A stretch of 64,000 nt of DNA from Oceanobacillus arenosus (GCF_003369575.1 NZ_PIOC01000012.1:1-64000); one strand, 5' to 3'; numbered from the stretch's first letter, positions 55,479-64,000 are shown. Program-made: numbers and translations. Notes: generated by a model not told the origin, from the letters alone.

Positions 55479-56331
55479 TCAAGCGGCGAGCTTACGGAGA
55501 AAATTAGCATTTACGGATAATTCGAAGCAAGCGAAAACCCTTTGCATTATAAGTGGTAAGGGTGGGGTTGGCAAATCAAATATTGCCCTCAATTTCTCAT
55601 TGGAACTAATTAATAAAGGTAAGAAAGTATTGCTAATTGATTTAGATGTTGGCATGGGGAATATTGATATTCTATTGGGTTTACATGCAGAAAAGACAAT
55701 TTTTGATATGTTTCATGATTTCGAGTCTATTCATGATATTATTGAACTAGGACCTAAGAACCTCGGATTCATTGCGGGTGGTTCTGGTGTAAGTGAGTTT
55801 TTTTCCCTTGATGAGGAGAAAAAGGAGCATTTTTATCATCAGTACAATGAGGTCATTCGAATGTATGATTATATTATTTTCGATATGGGTGCCGGTGTAT
55901 CGAATGAAAGTTTATTTTTTATTTTGGCGGCAGATGAATGTATCGTTGTGACTACTCCTGAGCCAACATCGATTACGGATGCATATAGTGCGATTAAATT
56001 TGTTATTAACAGGGAACGGGCAATGCCGATATCGGTAATTATGAATCGAGTCGCCTCTCTGAAAGATGGGGAGCGGTCATTGGAGCGATTTAAGCAGGTC
56101 GTGTCACAATTTTTACAGGTTGAAGTTAGAAAGCTCGGTATTCTCCCAGATGACAAAAGTGTTTCGAAGGCTGTAATCAAACAAACACCATTTATACTAT
56201 TTGATGAGAAGTCAAAAATATCAAAAGCAATGCAAGAATTGACATATTATTATTTATCAAATGCGAAAGCACGAAAGACGATAGAGGGTTCTTTTATCAA
56301 ACGATTAAAACAATTACTATTGGAGAGGTAA
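55471..56331 (+). CDS. flhG: Flagellum site-determining ATPase FlhG (YlxH)
   Basis: MinD-like ATPase that acts with FlhF in flagellar number and position. The N-terminal MHDQAASLRRKLAF matches the FlhF-activating motif of B. subtilis FlhG (DQAASLR). A deviant Walker A, SGKGGVGKSNIALNF, is followed by LLIDLDVGMGNIDILLG. ATG 55471 agrees with the homologue and follows TAGGTG; the in-frame GTG 55459 lies too close. 286 residues. Confidence 0.94.
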   Translation: MHDQAASLRRKLAFTDNSKQAKTLCIISGKGGVGKSNIALNFSLELINKGKKVLLIDLDVGMGNIDILLGLHAEKTIFDMFHDFESIHDIIELGPKNLGFIAGGSGVSEFFSLDEEKKEHFYHQYNEVIRMYDYIIFDMGAGVSNESLFFILAADECIVVTTPEPTSITDAYSAIKFVINRERAMPISVIMNRVASLKDGERSLERFKQVVSQFLQVEVRKLGILPDDKSVSKAVIKQTPFILFDEKSKISKAMQELTYYYLSNAKARKTIEGSFIKRLKQLLLER

Positions 56332-56334
56332 AAA

Positions 56335-57393
56335 ATGACACAATCGATTCGAGTTATCGTGATTGATGATTCCGCATTTATGAGAAAAGTTATTACGGAT
56401 ATTTTATCTAGTGATCCACGTATCGAGGTAGTTTCGACCGCTCGAAATGGTGAGGATGGGTTAAAAAAAATCGAGATATTTAAACCTGATGTTGTGACAA
56501 TGGATATTCATATGCCTGTTATGGACGGTATAACGGCATTGCAACTGATTATGAGTACGAACCCATTGCCAGTTGTTATGCTTTCCAGCGTCTCCGAAGA
56601 TGGAGTATCAAGTACGATCCAAGCAATCTCTAATGGTGCAGTAGATTTCATTATGAAACCGTCTGGACCGATTTCGTTGAATCTGACAACGATTAAAGAA
56701 GAAATTATCCACACTGTTATCACAGCTTCACAGGTGGACCTAAATAAATCGAAACAAATAAAGAAGTTTGATACAAAAACTACGAGAAAATCAGTGAAGC
56801 AAATTTTTGATCAGACGATCGTAGCAATTGGAACATCTACAGGCGGACCGAGGGCGTTACAACAAGTACTGACAGACCTTCCTAGCGACTTCTCGCCACC
56901 GATATTAATTGTCCAGCATATGCCTGCCGGATTTACGAGGTCACTGGCTAATCGCTTAAATACATTGACAAAAATAGAAGTAAAGGAAGCCGTTGATGGG
57001 GAAATTATCAAAAATAAGACGGCATATATCGCACCAGGGGATTTTCATATGAAGGTAATGCAAGTAGGACAGGAATATAAGATAAAATTAACTGATGAAG
57101 CCTTAAGAAATGGGCATCGTCCGGCAGTAGATGTACTATTTGAATCAGTTGCATTGTTGACAAGAACGAATAAAATTGCCGTCGTCCTAACAGGAATGGG
57201 GAATGATGGAACAGCAGGAGTCAAACGTTTAAATGAAATGGATCCACAGACTGTTGTCCTTTCAGAGGCAAAGGAAACCGCAATTGTTTTTGGAATGCCA
57301 AAAGCGGCTGCCGAAACAGCTTTAGTTGATCATGTTGTCCCATTACATCATGTTGGAGAAATGCTAGTAAAATTAGTGAGGGATTTAAAGTAA
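56335..57393 (+). CDS. cheB: Chemotaxis protein-glutamate methylesterase CheB
   Basis: Receptor methylesterase/deamidase for adaptation. An N-terminal receiver domain with Asp57 (TMDIHMPVMDG) is linked to a methylesterase domain with Ser168 (GTSTGG), His195 (QHMPAGF) and the Asp of LTGMGNDGTAG. The 352 residues are normal. GGAGAGG precedes the ATG. cheW, not cheA, follows after 20 bp, unlike B. subtilis; CheB normally needs CheA for phosphorylation. Confidence 0.97.
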   Translation: MTQSIRVIVIDDSAFMRKVITDILSSDPRIEVVSTARNGEDGLKKIEIFKPDVVTMDIHMPVMDGITALQLIMSTNPLPVVMLSSVSEDGVSSTIQAISNGAVDFIMKPSGPISLNLTTIKEEIIHTVITASQVDLNKSKQIKKFDTKTTRKSVKQIFDQTIVAIGTSTGGPRALQQVLTDLPSDFSPPILIVQHMPAGFTRSLANRLNTLTKIEVKEAVDGEIIKNKTAYIAPGDFHMKVMQVGQEYKIKLTDEALRNGHRPAVDVLFESVALLTRTNKIAVVLTGMGNDGTAGVKRLNEMDPQTVVLSEAKETAIVFGMPKAAAETALVDHVVPLHHVGEMLVKLVRDLK

Positions 57394-57413
57394 GCTACAG
57401 GGGGGAATTCATA

Positions 57414-57860
57414 ATGGAGAATAATGTTACAAAAGATGGAAAAGTAATTGTATTTCAATTAAAAAATGAAGAATTTGCAATAGCTGTCGATAAAGTTGGC
57501 GCAATCGAGAAGATGCAAACTATTACAAGGGTCCCACAAACACCACAATTTGTTAAAGGTGTAATTAACCTTCGTGGTGTTGTGACGCCAATAATCGATT
57601 TACGTTTACGTTTCGGAATGGAAGAGATGGAAGTAACGGAATCCACTCGTATTATTATCGTCACATCTCGTGACATGGAAGTTGGATTAATTGTTGATGC
57701 GGCAAATGATATTATTGATATTCCAGAAGAAATGATTGAACAGCCGCCAGCGGCAATTGGTGCAATTGATGTTGATTATATAAATGGAGTAACCAAATTC
57801 AATGATCGCCTTGTTGTCTTGCTTGATTTACAAAAAGTTTTACAGATAGTTGAGCATTGA
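57414..57860 (+). CDS. cheW: Chemotaxis coupling protein CheW
   Basis: Adaptor between receptors and the kinase CheA. The 148 residues show the two SH3-like subdomains of CheW: VIVFQLKNEEFAIAVDKVGA, VINLRGVVTPIIDLRLRFGM and VGLIVDAANDIIDI. It is a plain CheW without a receiver domain, so it is not CheV. It overlaps cheC slightly. Its normal partner gene cheA is missing directly upstream. Confidence 0.95.
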   Translation: MENNVTKDGKVIVFQLKNEEFAIAVDKVGAIEKMQTITRVPQTPQFVKGVINLRGVVTPIIDLRLRFGMEEMEVTESTRIIIVTSRDMEVGLIVDAANDIIDIPEEMIEQPPAAIGAIDVDYINGVTKFNDRLVVLLDLQKVLQIVEH

Positions 57861-58500
57861 TGATATGGAATATATAGAATTAACAGGGACGCAAAAAGAC
57901 GTCTTACGTGAAATTGGAAATATCGGTGCAGGAAATGCAGCAACATCAATGGCAAAGCTGACGAATAAGAAAATAAATATGCAAGTACCATCTGTAAATA
58001 TTCTGGATTTCGATCACATGATGGAAATGATTGGCGGTCCAGAAGAATTAATTGTCGCGCTACTGTTTCAAATTAGCGGAGAAGTACCTGGAAATGTATA
58101 TTTTATCTTAAAAGTTGAAGAAGCAGAAATGCTTGTAAAAAACTTTACGAATAATCACGAGCTTTCATTAACGGATGATAATAAAGTCGATGAGTTTACC
58201 ATATCTGCCTTGCAAGAAATTGGCAATATTGTAACAGGCTCATATCTATCAGCATTATCTGATTTTACGAATATCAATATGCAACCTTCCGTACCACACT
58301 TAAGCATTGATATGGCTGGCGCGATTTTAACAATGGGAATAATTGAAATATCCCAAGTATCTGATTATGTCATTATTATTGATACGCAGATTCAAAGTAG
58401 TGATCTTGAGGGCGGCATTCACAGTAATTTCTTTTTCGTACCAGATCCAGAGGCATTACCAACATTATTTACCGCATTAGGGATAAGTGAGCAGTTATGA
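57850..58500 (+). CDS. cheC: CheY-P phosphatase CheC
   Basis: Phosphatase of CheY-P that also binds CheD. The two active-site helices are LREIGNIGAGNAATSMAKLT and LQEIGNIVTGSYLSALSDFT, each with the family E-x2-N pattern. Start is TTG 57850 (MSIDDMEYIELTG) or ATG 57865; neither has a strong ribosome site, and the first overlaps the cheW stop by 11 bp. The length of 211-216 residues fits CheC. It overlaps cheD by 4 bp (ATGA). Confidence 0.94.
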   Translation: MSIDDMEYIELTGTQKDVLREIGNIGAGNAATSMAKLTNKKINMQVPSVNILDFDHMMEMIGGPEELIVALLFQISGEVPGNVYFILKVEEAEMLVKNFTNNHELSLTDDNKVDEFTISALQEIGNIVTGSYLSALSDFTNINMQPSVPHLSIDMAGAILTMGIIEISQVSDYVIIIDTQIQSSDLEGGIHSNFFFVPDPEALPTLFTALGISEQL

Positions 58501-58997
58501 TACATTCAAATCAAACAGTTATTAAGGTTGGTATTGCAGATTTGAAGTTTGTTACAGCGCCAGATGCGATTCGTACTTTAGGACTCGGTTCCTGTGTAGG
58601 TGTCGTTGTTTATGATGAAGTGAAGAAGCTTGCTGGATTATCCCATGTTCTACTACCCGATTCGACTCATACAAGGCAATCAAATTTGAATGAATTGAAA
58701 TATGCAGATACCGCTATTCCAATTTTAGTCGATGAATTAGTAAAAAGTGGCGCAAATAAGAATCGATTAAAAGCAAAAATTGCAGGTGGAGCGCAAATGT
58801 TTCAGTTTACTTCTAGTTCTGATACGATGCGGATTGGTGAACGGAATATTGATGCTGTTAAAGAGAAGTTAAAGGAATATGAAATTCCAATTGTATCATC
58901 GGATGTAGGAGGAAATTCGGGTAGGACAATAGAATTCAATCCAAGCACTAGTGAATTGAAAATTCGAAAAGTACGTAGTGATGAATACACGATATAA
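58497..58997 (+). CDS. cheD: Chemoreceptor glutamine deamidase CheD
   Basis: Deamidates receptor glutamines and is controlled by CheC. The 166 residues show the cysteine nucleophile Cys33 in LGLGSCVGVVVYD, His50 in LSHVLLPDS, and the AGGAQMFQF and VGGNSGRTIEFNPSTSELKI motifs. The ATG overlaps the cheC stop (ATGA). sigD follows after about 107 bp with no clear promoter. Confidence 0.96.
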   Translation: MIHSNQTVIKVGIADLKFVTAPDAIRTLGLGSCVGVVVYDEVKKLAGLSHVLLPDSTHTRQSNLNELKYADTAIPILVDELVKSGANKNRLKAKIAGGAQMFQFTSSSDTMRIGERNIDAVKEKLKEYEIPIVSSDVGGNSGRTIEFNPSTSELKIRKVRSDEYTI

Positions 58998-59104
58998 TCA
59001 TGTATAAGAAGCAGTAGGAAAATATGCTCTATTTGCTTAATAATTAGTTGGATGCTTATTCTAAAAGAGGTTGTTCAAAAAGGGCGAAGGAGGAGCAATA
59101 TATA

Positions 59105-59884
59105 ATGACAACTAATGATACTCCTATCGAACAAGAGCATTGGAATAATTGGATAATGTATCGCAGTAATGATGCTGCTAATGAACTAATCATACATTAT
59201 ATGTACTTGGTAAACTTTCATGTAGAGAGAATTGCTAGTAATGTACCGAAAAGCGTGAGTAGGGATGATATTAAGAGTCTTGGTTTGCTCGGATTGTATG
59301 ATGCGTTAAAAAAGTTTGATCCAAGTCGTGATTTGAAATTCGATACATATGCCTCCTTTCGTATAAAAGGCTCGATTCTTGATGGCTTGAGAAAGATTGA
59401 TTGGCTTCCAAGGTCCTTGAGAGAAAAGACGAAAAAGGTGGACCAGGCTACACTAGAACTTGAACAAGCCTTACAGAGACAGCCCAGTTCTCAGGAAATC
59501 GCTGATACACTGGGGATATCTTCCCAAGAAGTAGAATCAATCGTAAGTGATTCCCTCTATGCGAATGTTCTATCGATTGAAGAAAAGTCCAAAAATGGAT
59601 CAGAAGGTTTGAAAGAAGGAATCGGATATTCAATCCCAGATGATGAAGCGATATTACCGGATACAATGCTTCTTCAAGGTGAATGGAAAGAAGAACTAGT
59701 TGCAGGGATTAAAGCATTAAATAAGAACGAACAAATGATTGTTAGCTTGTTTTATTTTGATGAATTAACTTTTACAGAAATTGGTCAGGTTTTAGATTTA
59801 ACTACCTCAAGAATATCCCAAATCCACAAAAAGGCGATTTTCAAACTAAAAAACACGTTGACCAAGATACAAAATGTTTTATAG
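59105..59884 (+). CDS. sigD: RNA polymerase sigma factor SigD (FliA type)
   Basis: Sigma-28 factor for late flagellar, chemotaxis and autolysin genes. ATG 59105 follows AAGGAGG by 11 nt and gives 259 residues; the in-frame ATG 59048 upstream would add a stretch with no homology that I know. Region 2 contains DIKSLGLLGLYDALKKFDPS and FDTYASFRIKGSILDGLRKI, region 3 PSSQEIADTLGISSQEVESI, and region 4 the helix-turn-helix LTFTEIGQVLDLTTSRISQI. Located late in the operon, as in B. subtilis. Confidence 0.96.
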   Translation: MTTNDTPIEQEHWNNWIMYRSNDAANELIIHYMYLVNFHVERIASNVPKSVSRDDIKSLGLLGLYDALKKFDPSRDLKFDTYASFRIKGSILDGLRKIDWLPRSLREKTKKVDQATLELEQALQRQPSSQEIADTLGISSQEVESIVSDSLYANVLSIEEKSKNGSEGLKEGIGYSIPDDEAILPDTMLLQGEWKEELVAGIKALNKNEQMIVSLFYFDELTFTEIGQVLDLTTSRISQIHKKAIFKLKNTLTKIQNVL

Positions 59885-59914
59885 CTTATAAAGTTCTAAA
59901 GGGGTAAAGGGAAT

Positions 59915-61291
59915 ATGGATGAAATCGACAAATACTTTTATATTGTTATAGCCAAAGATCATTTATCTGCACAAATATATTGTACCGATTCTTACCATCA
60001 TGATTTAGATCTAGATTTTAATGAAGAACAAATAATGGGATTCTTGCAAAAAAATAAAGTGAATTATGGGATTGATCACCAGGTGATTCGGCAGGTTTCA
60101 GCGACTATTGGGAAAGAAGCCTTTCCATTAGTAATTGCAAAAGGCTTACCAGCGATAAACGGGAAAGACGGAGAAATTACATATGAAACAAATTTTAGTA
60201 CGGAAATTGTCCATGATTCAGAATGGGATTTTCGTGAGGTGATGCATATTCCATCTGTTGCAACTGGGCAGAAATTGGCTACTTTAATGAATCCAACTGT
60301 TGGACAAGAGGGGGTTACAGTGGAAGGTAATCGAATAAAGGCATTTCCTGGAAAACGGCTGATTATCAAAACAGGAAAAAATGTTGTTTATCGAGAGGAA
60401 GATCAATCTTTTTTTGCTGTAACAAATGGTCAATTAACGCGAGTAGGTAATTATATTCATGTACATCCAGTGTTTGAAGTGCATGAGTCGATTTCCATGA
60501 AGACGGGGAATTTAGACTTTATTGGTTCGATAATTATTCATGGGGATGTTCCAAATGGGTTTACAGTAAAAGCGGGGGGCGATATTAAAATATTCGGCAT
60601 GGTTGAAGCGGCAACGGTTATTTCTGAAGGATCGATTTATATTTCTGAAGGATTTGTAGGTAATAATATCGGGCTTATTCAAGCAAAGGAAAATATTAAA
60701 GTTGGCTATATTAATCAAGGTGAGGTTTGTGCAGGAAAAGATCTATTTGTCGAAAATTCCATCTTACATAGCAATTGTCTAGCCAGAAATCAAGTTGTTT
60801 GTCAACAGGGCAATATTATTGGTGGCACGCTGTCAGCGGGAAAATCTGTTGATGTAAAGGACATTGGTAATCATTTAGGAACGAAAACAGAAGTTGTCTT
60901 TGGTATAGACAAGTCGATTCAGGATAGGAAGGACCAGTTATTCTCTGAAAAGGAGAAATTACAGGATGCACTAACTAAACTAGAGATATTAGGGAAGAGG
61001 TTAGAGGGACAAAGCAATTTACAAAGCCCTAGATCGCGTATTTCTTATCTAAGATACAGAAATACCGTGCATAAAGCGGAAACGCGATTAATCAAATTGG
61101 AAGAAGTGTTAGAACAGTTGGATGCACAAATCGGCAGTGAAAAAGAAGCATCATTACTTGTCAGAAATTTTATCCATTCCAATGTTATTGTTTCCTTTGG
61201 GAAGTATAAACAGATGATTCGAGAGAGTTATCATTATGTAGCAATTCATTTAATTAAGAATGAGATTGTCATTCATCCTTTATTTAATTAG
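59915..61291 (+). CDS. FapA family (DUF342) protein
   Basis: Protein of 458 residues with the polymer-forming beta-helix-like FapA pattern: a mixed N-terminal part, then the conserved DPVPG-like turn PSVATGQKLATLMNPTVGQE. Tandem beta repeats follow (GDIKIFGMVEAATVISEGSI, YISEGFVGNNIGLIQAKENI), and the C-terminal region is a coiled coil (SIQDRKDQLFSEKEKLQDAL onwards). AAAGGGG precedes the ATG 30 bp after sigD. B. subtilis has no gene here, where swrB follows sigD directly. Function unknown; a cell-surface or flagellar role is only suggested by context. Confidence 0.85.
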   Translation: MDEIDKYFYIVIAKDHLSAQIYCTDSYHHDLDLDFNEEQIMGFLQKNKVNYGIDHQVIRQVSATIGKEAFPLVIAKGLPAINGKDGEITYETNFSTEIVHDSEWDFREVMHIPSVATGQKLATLMNPTVGQEGVTVEGNRIKAFPGKRLIIKTGKNVVYREEDQSFFAVTNGQLTRVGNYIHVHPVFEVHESISMKTGNLDFIGSIIIHGDVPNGFTVKAGGDIKIFGMVEAATVISEGSIYISEGFVGNNIGLIQAKENIKVGYINQGEVCAGKDLFVENSILHSNCLARNQVVCQQGNIIGGTLSAGKSVDVKDIGNHLGTKTEVVFGIDKSIQDRKDQLFSEKEKLQDALTKLEILGKRLEGQSNLQSPRSRISYLRYRNTVHKAETRLIKLEEVLEQLDAQIGSEKEASLLVRNFIHSNVIVSFGKYKQMIRESYHYVAIHLIKNEIVIHPLFN

Positions 61292-61349
61292 TGAATCGAT
61301 TTAATGTGCCTGTGTAGGTGCTAAGAGAATTAGCCATTTGGAGGAAATC

Positions 61350-61826
61350 ATGCAATCATTATTACTTATTATTAGTTTCTTGCTACATATTGCTGCATTA
61401 TATGCAATTTATCGTCTCTATCAACAGGTTCAATCATTTAAGAAAGAAGATACTACGGAAGTTATGGAATTATTTGAAACCTATTTACTAGAAATAAAGG
61501 AAGAAAATAATCGATTACAGGAAGAACTCAATTCAAGTTCATCATCCAATAACACTTCTTGGAAGTCACATGCTGTTTCAGAGGATAAAATGAATCATGA
61601 TCCTGTTCCCCAAAAGGAAGTATCGCAAGAACCACAGGATACTATTGACACTCCCATTATTGATGAAAAAGTTCATGATGTAATGGAAACCTCCTTAGAG
61701 GCAAAAATACTACAGCTACACCATCAAGGAATGTCAATCATGGAAATAGCACAACAATTAAACCGCGGGAAAACAGAAGTAGAACTATTTATTAAAATGT
61801 ATAAAAAAAATAAGGGAAATGCTTGA
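61350..61826 (+). CDS. swrB: SwrB-like swarming motility protein
   Basis: Membrane-anchored protein of 158 residues: N-terminal membrane segment (MQSLLLIISFLLHIAALYAI), a coiled coil (KKEDTTEVMELFETYLLEIK), a variable acidic linker, and a C-terminal helix-turn-helix-like motif MSIMEIAQQLNRGKTEVELF that matches the SwrB end. In B. subtilis SwrB activates basal-body maturation. ATG 61350 lies 5 nt behind GGAGG; the TTG at 61338 overlaps that site. It is the last gene of the fla/che region. Confidence 0.85.
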   Translation: MQSLLLIISFLLHIAALYAIYRLYQQVQSFKKEDTTEVMELFETYLLEIKEENNRLQEELNSSSSSNNTSWKSHAVSEDKMNHDPVPQKEVSQEPQDTIDTPIIDEKVHDVMETSLEAKILQLHHQGMSIMEIAQQLNRGKTEVELFIKMYKKNKGNA

Positions 61827-61851
61827 TTACATCATGTTGATATGGTATAGT
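61823..61851 (+). promoter_or_regulatory. Promoter of rpsB
   Basis: TTGATT at 61823-61828 and TATAGT at 61846-61851 with 17 bp spacing. It overlaps the swrB stop and gives rpsB a leader of about 150 nt. Confidence 0.7.
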
Positions 61852-61904
61852 AACTTCTGGTGTAAATACTATGTTCAAATTATTGAATAGGTAAATAAAA
61901 CACA

Positions 61905-61970
61905 CGTTTGGTGATTTATGTGAAGGGTGCCATTGGATATTTTGGTCTTTACATGAAGATGATCTAAACG
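61905..61970 (+). ncRNA. Candidate structured rpsB leader
   Basis: A three-tier hairpin can be drawn: CGTTT (61905-61909) with AAACG (61966-61970); TTATGTGAAG (61916-61925) with CTTTACATGA (61947-61956, with G-U pairs); and CCA (61930-61932) with TGG (61943-61945). It ends about 30 nt before the start codon, just ahead of GGAGGG. This suggests feedback control by S2, but fold and function are unverified. Confidence 0.4.
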
Positions 61971-62006
61971 GAGGGAAACAAAAAAACCAAATAGGAGGAA
62001 TTTATT

Positions 62007-62756
62007 ATGGCAGCAATCTCGATGAAACAACTATTAGAAGCTGGCGTTCATTTCGGACATCAGACTCGTCGTTGGAATCCTAAGATGAAAAAATACATCT
62101 TCACGGAGCGTAACGGAATTTATATCATTGACCTACAAAAAACAGTTAAGAAGGTTGATGAAGCTTATAACTTTGTTAAGGAAATCGCATCAAATGGTGG
62201 TACAATCCTTTTCGTTGGTACTAAAAAACAAGCACAAGACTCAGTAAGAGACGAAGCAATTCGTTCTGGTATGTACTTTGTTAATCAACGTTGGTTAGGT
62301 GGTACACTTACAAACTTCCAAACAATCCGTAAACGTATCAATCGTCTAAAAGATATTGAACGTATGGAAGAAGATGGAACATTTGAAGTATTACCTAAAA
62401 AAGAAGTTGTAAATTTATTAAAAGAAAAAGATCGTTTAGTTAAATTCTTAGGTGGAATTAAAGAAATGACAAAGCTTCCAGATGCTTTGTTCATCGTTGA
62501 CCCACGTAAAGAACGTATTGCGATCGCTGAAGCTCATAAATTAAACATTCCGATTATCGGAATTGTTGATACAAACTGTGATCCAGATGAAATCGATTAT
62601 GTTATTCCAGCAAATGATGATGCTATTCGTGCTGTTAAACTTTTGACATCTAAAATGGCGGATGCTATTTTAGAAGTGAAACAAGAAGAAGAAGTTGAAG
62701 AGCTTCCTGAAGAAGTTGTAACTGAAGAAGTTATTGCAGAAGCAGAACAAGCATAA
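62007..62756 (+). CDS. rpsB: 30S ribosomal protein S2
   Basis: Ribosomal protein of the 30S platform/head junction. The 249 residues show [54 protein letters not shown] and [20 protein letters not shown]. The Glu-rich C-terminal tail is common in Bacilli. TAGGAGG precedes the ATG. tsf follows after a gap with a hairpin. Confidence 0.98.
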   Translation: MAAISMKQLLEAGVHFGHQTRRWNPKMKKYIFTERNGIYIIDLQKTVKKVDEAYNFVKEIASNGGTILFVGTKKQAQDSVRDEAIRSGMYFVNQRWLGGTLTNFQTIRKRINRLKDIERMEEDGTFEVLPKKEVVNLLKEKDRLVKFLGGIKEMTKLPDALFIVDPRKERIAIAEAHKLNIPIIGIVDTNCDPDEIDYVIPANDDAIRAVKLLTSKMADAILEVKQEEEVEELPEEVVTEEVIAEAEQA

Positions 62757-62812
62757 TCAAGCTTTTAGGTGATAGGTAGGTTTCGTTACACGTATCTACC
62801 AAAAAAAAGGTT

Positions 62813-62850
62813 AAGGTGATAAGAGGAGAGGAACCTTTTATCACCTTTTT
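62813..62850 (+). terminator. Hairpin between rpsB and tsf
   Basis: A perfect 10-bp stem, AAGGTGATAA at 62813-62822 and TTATCACCTT at 62838-62847, with Ts after it. No convincing promoter follows before tsf, so it more likely attenuates than fully stops transcription. Confidence 0.65.
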
Positions 62851-62899
62851 CAAAGAGTTTATTTAGAAGACATGAAGACATTAAAAGGAGGACAAGATC

Positions 62900-63787
62900 A
62901 TGAATATTACTGCTAAAATGGTAAAAGAGTTACGTGAAAAGACTGGTGCGGGTATGATGGATTGTAAAAAAGCACTTCAACAAACAGAAGGTGACATCGA
63001 CAAAGCAATTGACTACCTTCGTGAAAACGGAATTGCAAAAGCCTCTAAAAAAGCAGACCGAATTGCTGCTGAAGGTGCTGCATATGTTGAAGTAGATAAT
63101 AATACTGCTGTACTTCTTGAAGTGAACTGTGAAACTGATTTTGTAACGAAAAACGATATGTTTAAAGATTTACTAGCAGAGTTAGGGAAACACTTAGTGA
63201 AAGAACAACCGGCAAACGTGGAAGAAGCATTACAACAAAAACTTCATGGTGAGGGTGAAACTGTAGAAACATTCATCAATGAAGCAGTAGCTAAGATCGG
63301 TGAAAAGATTTCTCTACGTCGTTTCGCAATCTTTAACAAAACAGATAATGATGCTTTTGGTGCTTACTTACATATGGGCGGAAACATCGGAGTTCTATCT
63401 GTACTTGAAGGAACAACAGACGAGCAATTAGCGAAAGATATCGCAATGCATGTTGCAGCTGTTAAGCCTAAATATGTTTCTCGTGATGCAGTTTCTGAAG
63501 AAGAAACAAATCATGAGCGTGAAATCTTAAAAGCACAAGCATTAAATGAAGGAAAACCCGAAAATATTGTTGAAAAAATGGTTGAAGGTCGTTTAAATAA
63601 ATTCTTTGAAGAAATTTGCCTTCTAGATCAAAGCTTCATTAAAGATCCAGATCAAAAGGTTAAAAAATATGTAGCAGATAAAGGTGCTACAGTTAAGTCC
63701 TTTGTTCGTTATGAAGTTGGTGAAGGATTAGAAAAACGCGAAGAAAACTTTGCTGAAGAAGTAATGAGCCAAATCAACAAGCAATAA
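62900..63787 (+). CDS. tsf: Translation elongation factor Ts
   Basis: Nucleotide exchange factor for EF-Tu. The 295 residues match Bacillus EF-Ts. The N-terminal UBA-like domain ([20 protein letters not shown]) is followed by the core with [35 protein letters not shown] and [29 protein letters not shown] precedes the ATG. Confidence 0.98.
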   Translation: MNITAKMVKELREKTGAGMMDCKKALQQTEGDIDKAIDYLRENGIAKASKKADRIAAEGAAYVEVDNNTAVLLEVNCETDFVTKNDMFKDLLAELGKHLVKEQPANVEEALQQKLHGEGETVETFINEAVAKIGEKISLRRFAIFNKTDNDAFGAYLHMGGNIGVLSVLEGTTDEQLAKDIAMHVAAVKPKYVSRDAVSEEETNHEREILKAQALNEGKPENIVEKMVEGRLNKFFEEICLLDQSFIKDPDQKVKKYVADKGATVKSFVRYEVGEGLEKREENFAEEVMSQINKQ

Positions 63788-63810
63788 GTAATTTAAATAT
63801 GGTTGTATTC

Positions 63811-63843
63811 TGAAATAGGGAACAAATTTTGTTCCCTATTTCA
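63811..63843 (+). terminator. Terminator-like palindrome after tsf
   Basis: A 33-nt perfect palindrome, TGAAATAGGGAACAA with its complement around a 3-nt loop. It lacks a continuous U tract on either strand, so read-through to pyrH is possible. Confidence 0.6.
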
Positions 63844-63914
63844 ACATAACCCCATCAATTTTTGTGGGAGAGTTTAAATTACAAGGGAAAATATCAAGTT
63901 CTATGGAGGTAATT

Positions 63915-64000
63915 ATGACAACAGCAAAGTACCGTAGAATTGTCTTGAAATTAAGTGGGGAAGCCTTAAGTGGTGATCAAGATTATGGCATAAACCCTAA
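63915..64000 (+). CDS. pyrH: Uridylate kinase PyrH (5' part only)
   Basis: UMP kinase for pyrimidine nucleotide synthesis. Only the first 28 codons lie in the window; the frame is open to the edge. The translation begins [20 protein letters not shown], matching the PyrH glycine-rich N-terminus, and GGAGGT precedes ATG 63915. Position after tsf is the universal Bacillus order. Confidence 0.93.
   Translation, partial: MTTAKYRRIVLKLSGEALSGDQDYGINP

Noticed and set aside
1-64000. CRISPR arrays, tRNA, rRNA, toxin-antitoxin or defence genes
   Set aside because: No spaced direct-repeat array, tRNA-like fold or fitting protein family was seen; the direct or inverted repeats found are isolated copies.

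Overview
The window is a chromosomal segment of a low-GC, Gram-positive, endospore-former-type Bacillaceae. Gene order follows the Bacillus subtilis backbone from sdaAB to pyrH almost gene for gene. Protein character, AT-rich codon use, a lepB between rplS and rbgA, and the intergenic repeats fit the Oceanobacillus/Virgibacillus group best; that genus-level guess is inference. All genes but one small minus-strand gene read left to right.

Region 1 (1-8.4 kb): the end of a dispersed intergenic repeat, L-serine dehydratase (sdaAB-sdaAA), recG, then the FapR-controlled phospholipid/fatty-acid genes fapR-plsX-fabD-fabG, acpP and rnc. Region 2 (8.4-20 kb): chromosome condensation and protein targeting (smc, ftsY, ylxM, ffh), ribosome and tRNA maturation (rpsP, khpA, ylqD, rimM, trmD, rplS), signal peptidase lepB and the 50S assembly GTPase rbgA. 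Region 3 (20-34.5 kb): rnhB, a FliK-like/FlhB-C-like pair (ylqG, ylqH), a dead IS1182-type element inserted right behind the ylqH stop codon, succinyl-CoA synthetase (sucCD), dprA, topA, xerC, hslVU and codY.

Region 4 (34.8-61.8 kb) is the fla/che operon: rod, MS-ring, switch and export ATPase genes (flgB to fliJ), motE-like, fliK, flgD, a small flagellar operon protein, flgE, swrD, fliL, fliM, fliY, cheY, the export gate (fliO/Z, P, Q, R, flhB, flhA), flhF, flhG, cheB, cheW, cheC, cheD, sigD, a FapA-family gene and swrB. Genes overlap or lie within about 30 bp of each other nearly throughout. Region 5 (61.8-64 kb): rpsB, tsf and the first 28 codons of pyrH.

Departures from the expected order are the most informative points. 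cheA is missing between cheB and cheW although cheB, cheW, cheC, cheD and cheY are all present. trmFO is missing between topA and xerC; an 840-bp gene-free gap there holds a repeat element and a near-consensus promoter with no reading frame behind it. Three copies of a MITE-like repeat with terminal inverted repeats (left edge, about 19.8 kb, about 30.0-30.3 kb) and two copies of a second short repeat (upstream of smc and of lepB) are present. No CRISPR array, tRNA, rRNA, prophage or defence island was seen, and I did not find an obviously new multi-gene system; the best leads are the gene losses, the repeats and several structured regulatory regions.
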